Assembly (NCBI GenBank): GCA_904501735.1
Contig: CAJGBY010000002.1
Coordinates: 1 to 64,000, forward strand
DNA length: 64,000 bases
Direction: 5' to 3'
Source: an uncultured Muribaculaceae bacterium
Lineage (GTDB): Bacteria; Bacteroidota; Bacteroidia; Bacteroidales; Muribaculaceae
In this document: positions 61,709 to 64,000 of the stretch, piece after piece
How the letters are laid out: each line of letters begins with the position of its first letter
Position numbering within the stretch: the first letter of the stretch is position 1
Notes under the pieces: generated by a model
What the model saw: the letters and a program-made list of their open reading frames with translations, nothing else
Database searches by the model: none
What the model was told of the DNA's origin: nothing
Program-made: the position numbers and the translations under genes

Positions 61709-63048
61709 AAACCGATGTAATAATAATAGGTGCAGGACCTGGTGGATATGAAACCGCTCACTATGCTGCTACTCGAGGATTGTCGGTGACAATCTTCGAG
61801 GCAGGAGAGCTTGGAGGAACATGTCTCAACCGTGGTTGTATACCCACAAAGACACTTTGCAAGAATGCCGAAGTGCTAAATCATTTGAAAGAAGCTGCCG
61901 AATTTGGTATTAACGATGTGGCTTTTTCGATTGATTTTGCCAAGATGATTGAACGCAAGAACAATGTTGTAGCACAATTGCGTGAAGGTGTGGCAATGGC
62001 ATTGAAACACCCTTATATTACACTTGTGCAAGGCGAAGCAGTCATCACATCGGCAAAATCGGTGGATTGCAATGGCGAAAGCTACGAATGCGACCATTTG
62101 ATTATCGCTACTGGTTCAAAACCTAAGTTTTTGCCAGTAGAAGGAGCCGATTTGCCTTGTGTGCTTACAAGCGATGAAATTCTCGACCTTGAGACCTTGC
62201 CTAAGAGCCTTTGTGTGATAGGTGGAGGTGTGATAGGACTTGAATTTGCTTCAATATTCAATAGTCTTGGAGTTGAAGTGAGTGTTGTGGAGTTCTGCAA
62301 GGAAGTGTTGCCTAACTTTGATGGCGATGTTGCAAAGCGTTTGCGTCAGTCGCTTGCTAAGAAGGGCGTAGCAATGAATGTAGGTGCTGGAGTAACAGCT
62401 ATTGCCGACAATGGCGATGGAACAGCTACTGTGAAATACGAACAAAAAGGCAAACAACTCGAAGTATTATGCGAAAAAGTGCTTATGGCAGTGGGACGCG
62501 CTCCTCGTTTGCCACAAGGACTCGACGCAGCAGGAGTGGAGCATTCACCACGAGGCATTGTTGTCGATGACAATATGCGCACCAATGTTGATGGCGTGTA
62601 TGCCATTGGTGATGTGAATGCTCGTTGTATGCTTGCACATGCAGCAACATTCCAAGGTAAGCGTGCTGTGAATGCAATACTTGGCGAAACCGACAATATT
62701 CGATTGGATATTATGCCATCAGCTGTGTTTACCACTCCCGAAGCATCAATGGTGGGTGTAACCGATAGCTATTGCAAAGAAAATAGCATAGAAATGGTGG
62801 TGAAGAAGGCTTTCTTCCGTGCTAATGGTAAAGCTGTGGCGATGAACGAAACCGACGGAATCTTGAAACTTGTGGTTTCGGCTACCGATGGAAAGATTCT
62901 TGGTTGTCACATACTCGGACCTCATGCTGCCGATTTGATTCAAGAAGTAGCAGCATTGATGAACAAAAATGCTACCGTTGACGAACTAAAAGACATCATT
63001 CACGCACACCCAACACTTGGCGAAGTAGTGCTCACTGCAGCAATGTGA
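61705..63048 (+). CDS. lpd: Dihydrolipoyl dehydrogenase (L protein / E3)
   Basis: This 447-residue FAD enzyme reoxidises dihydrolipoyl-GcvH with NAD+. It shows the FAD site IIGAGPGGYE, redox disulfide GGTCLNRGC (C40, C45), NAD site VIGGGVIGLEFAS, FAD contact YAIGDV and the C-terminal active-site HAHPTLGEV. The ATG overlaps gcvPB by 4 bases (ATGA). It is the last gene of the operon and the main E3 visible here. Confidence 0.96.
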   Translation: MKTDVIIIGAGPGGYETAHYAATRGLSVTIFEAGELGGTCLNRGCIPTKTLCKNAEVLNHLKEAAEFGINDVAFSIDFAKMIERKNNVVAQLREGVAMALKHPYITLVQGEAVITSAKSVDCNGESYECDHLIIATGSKPKFLPVEGADLPCVLTSDEILDLETLPKSLCVIGGGVIGLEFASIFNSLGVEVSVVEFCKEVLPNFDGDVAKRLRQSLAKKGVAMNVGAGVTAIADNGDGTATVKYEQKGKQLEVLCEKVLMAVGRAPRLPQGLDAAGVEHSPRGIVVDDNMRTNVDGVYAIGDVNARCMLAHAATFQGKRAVNAILGETDNIRLDIMPSAVFTTPEASMVGVTDSYCKENSIEMVVKKAFFRANGKAVAMNETDGILKLVVSATDGKILGCHILGPHAADLIQEVAALMNKNATVDELKDIIHAHPTLGEVVLTAAM

Positions 63049-63074
63049 TTCTTTAGTCGTTTATTGGATAGTGA

Positions 63075-63112
63075 TAATAGGAGTTAGGAGTATTCTTAAC
63101 TCCTATTTTGTT
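63075..63112 (+). terminator. Terminator of the glycine-cleavage operon
   Basis: The arms AATAGGAGTTA (63076-63086) and TAACTCCTATT (63097-63107) form the stem, followed by TTGTTTA. It lies 28 bases after the lpd stop. Confidence 0.82.
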
Positions 63113-63302
63113 TATAATAGTGGTATCTTGGACAAAAGAACATATGAACATATTTCTTTTTGATATTAAGTCAAAAAGAGGTGGTAATTAGAATGATATT
63201 GTATGCAAAGAAATTGAGGAAATAATTTTCGAAACCAAACTTTGTTTTTGTAAATTACAGATACACAATGGTATAGGCGTAAAAAATAATTTATATTGAT
63301 AT
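63113..63302. other. AT-rich intergenic stretch with no gene seen
   Basis: About 190 bases between the operon terminator and the next promoter region. Only very short frames occur, such as a 15-codon one beginning ATGAACATATTT. I see no hairpin with a T tract and no tRNA-like fold. Confidence 0.5.
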
Positions 63303-63338
63303 TTTGGGCTATTTTTATTGAAAATATGGCTATATTTG
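63303..63338 (+). promoter_or_regulatory. Promoter of the lipoprotein hydrolase
   Basis: TATATTTG (63331-63338) as -7, with TTTG (63303-63306) 24 bases upstream as a possible but slightly distant -33. The ATG is 28 bases further. Confidence 0.58.
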
Positions 63339-63365
63339 CCTTAATTTAATTAAATCACGAGAAAT

Positions 63366-64000
63366 ATGAAGTATATCTATTTAGCATTAGTAATGTTGAT
63401 GGTTACGGCTTGTAGTAAAAGCGTGACCACGCTACCCGAGGGTGAGTTTACTTATAATGTGCCATGTAGAGTGGTGAATATCAACACAGAAAAGCCAGGA
63501 AAAGCGATTGTGCTGTTGTGGCTTCATGGTGGTGTGCACGACTACAAGAAGCACGATTTCTTTAGTTTCAATCACCTTGACTGTGTGGATGCTGATGAGC
63601 GAATTCTTCAATATTTGAAGGATAGTGGCACAAAGGCTATCGCATTGTTCCCAGTGTGTCACAAGTCGAACAACCCAAAAACTGTGGCATGGAGGGATTG
63701 CTACGATGATGTGGAACATATCATCAACGATTACATCAACAAAGGTCTTGTGGACAAGAAGCGCATCTATGTGACTGGTTCGTCGGACGGAGGTGTAGGT
63801 ACATGGGATTATGCCGAAAAACATCCTGAGATGTTTGCTGCTGCAATATCAATGTCGTGCTCATCGCCTCGCAAGGTGGATATTCCAATTTATTTCTTCA
63901 ACACACGAAGTGAAAAGGATTGTACCGATAAGGTGAAAGAGCTTAAGAAGAAGGGCGTGAAAGTGAAATATAAATATTGCCCTCAATATAAGCACGGTGG
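63366..64000 (+). CDS. Lipoprotein alpha/beta hydrolase, truncated by window end
   Basis: ATG 63366 opens a frame of at least 211 codons that runs off the window. The signal MKYIYLALVMLMVTAC has a lipobox with Cys16, so it is a predicted lipoprotein. The body has the hydrolase oxyanion segment LLWLHGGVHD, the nucleophile elbow TGSSDGGVGTW and later IPIYFFNTRSEKD, as in esterase/PHB-depolymerase-like hydrolases. Catalytic Asp and His are not yet all visible (a His lies in the last residues, KHG). The substrate is unknown. Confidence 0.8.
   Translation, partial: MKYIYLALVMLMVTACSKSVTTLPEGEFTYNVPCRVVNINTEKPGKAIVLLWLHGGVHDYKKHDFFSFNHLDCVDADERILQYLKDSGTKAIALFPVCHKSNNPKTVAWRDCYDDVEHIINDYINKGLVDKKRIYVTGSSDGGVGTWDYAEKHPEMFAAAISMSCSSPRKVDIPIYFFNTRSEKDCTDKVKELKKKGVKVKYKYCPQYKHG

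Overview
The window is chromosomal DNA of low GC from a member of the Bacteroidota, most likely order Bacteroidales (Muribaculaceae- or Prevotella-like; the family is a guess). Evidence: a FeoA-FeoB fusion, a complete Bat (aerotolerance) operon, a DUF4295 ribosome-associated small protein directly after rpmG, DUF4924 and DUF4136 proteins, a membrane-bound HU protein, and about sixteen upstream regions carrying the Bacteroidota -7 box TAnnTTTG instead of a sigma70-type -10. Purine-rich Shine-Dalgarno sites are nearly absent. No tRNA, rRNA, CRISPR array, IS element or prophage was seen; coding density is high and most genes are housekeeping or envelope functions.

Layout. 1-199: end of rpmG and the DUF4295 gene. 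426-11440 (minus): feoAB, a POT-like MFS transporter and a K+/H+ antiporter, preceded upstream by menDBCE plus an acyltransferase. 11697-15042 (plus): ftsY, rimO, menF. 15123-21741: glnS (minus), umuDC-like genes, a DUF4136 lipoprotein and an outer-membrane barrel (plus), a DUF2007/universal-stress protein and a small HTH protein (minus). 21836-30863 (minus): moxR, DUF58, a membrane protein, batA-batB-batC-batD-batE and a PAP2 phosphatase. 30989-32502 (minus): a soluble HU gene overlapping a HU-transmembrane-LysM-like gene. 32684-39089 (plus): a GHL10-type glycoside hydrolase with a sorting-domain-like tail, a Tat-type Fe-S aldo/keto reductase, a NapH-like polyferredoxin, and lepA. 39198-47197 (minus): crp-DUF4924-rfbD-prfC, a porin-like protein, prs and a GH13 amylase. 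47579-52391 (plus): tsaC/sua5, a sugar-phosphate transferase, a ClC protein and fmt. 52447-56133 (minus): a histidine phosphatase and maeB. 56380-63048 (plus): lplA-gcvT-gcvH-gcvPA-gcvPB-lpd. 63366-end: a lipoprotein alpha/beta hydrolase cut by the window.

How the genes work together. menFDBCE covers chorismate to o-succinylbenzoyl-CoA and on to dihydroxynaphthoyl-CoA (menaquinone), split over two divergent units. lplA to lpd is a nearly self-sufficient glycine-cleavage module with its own lipoate ligase and E3. moxR-DUF58-BatA/B with BatC/D/E is a chaperone/VWA membrane complex. The two HU genes and the AKR/polyferredoxin pair are the least explained units and the best candidates for undescribed biology.

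Limits: everything is read by eye from sequence and remembered family motifs. No alignment, HMM or structure prediction was run; start codons were revised only where a promoter box, signal peptide or family N-terminus argued for it.
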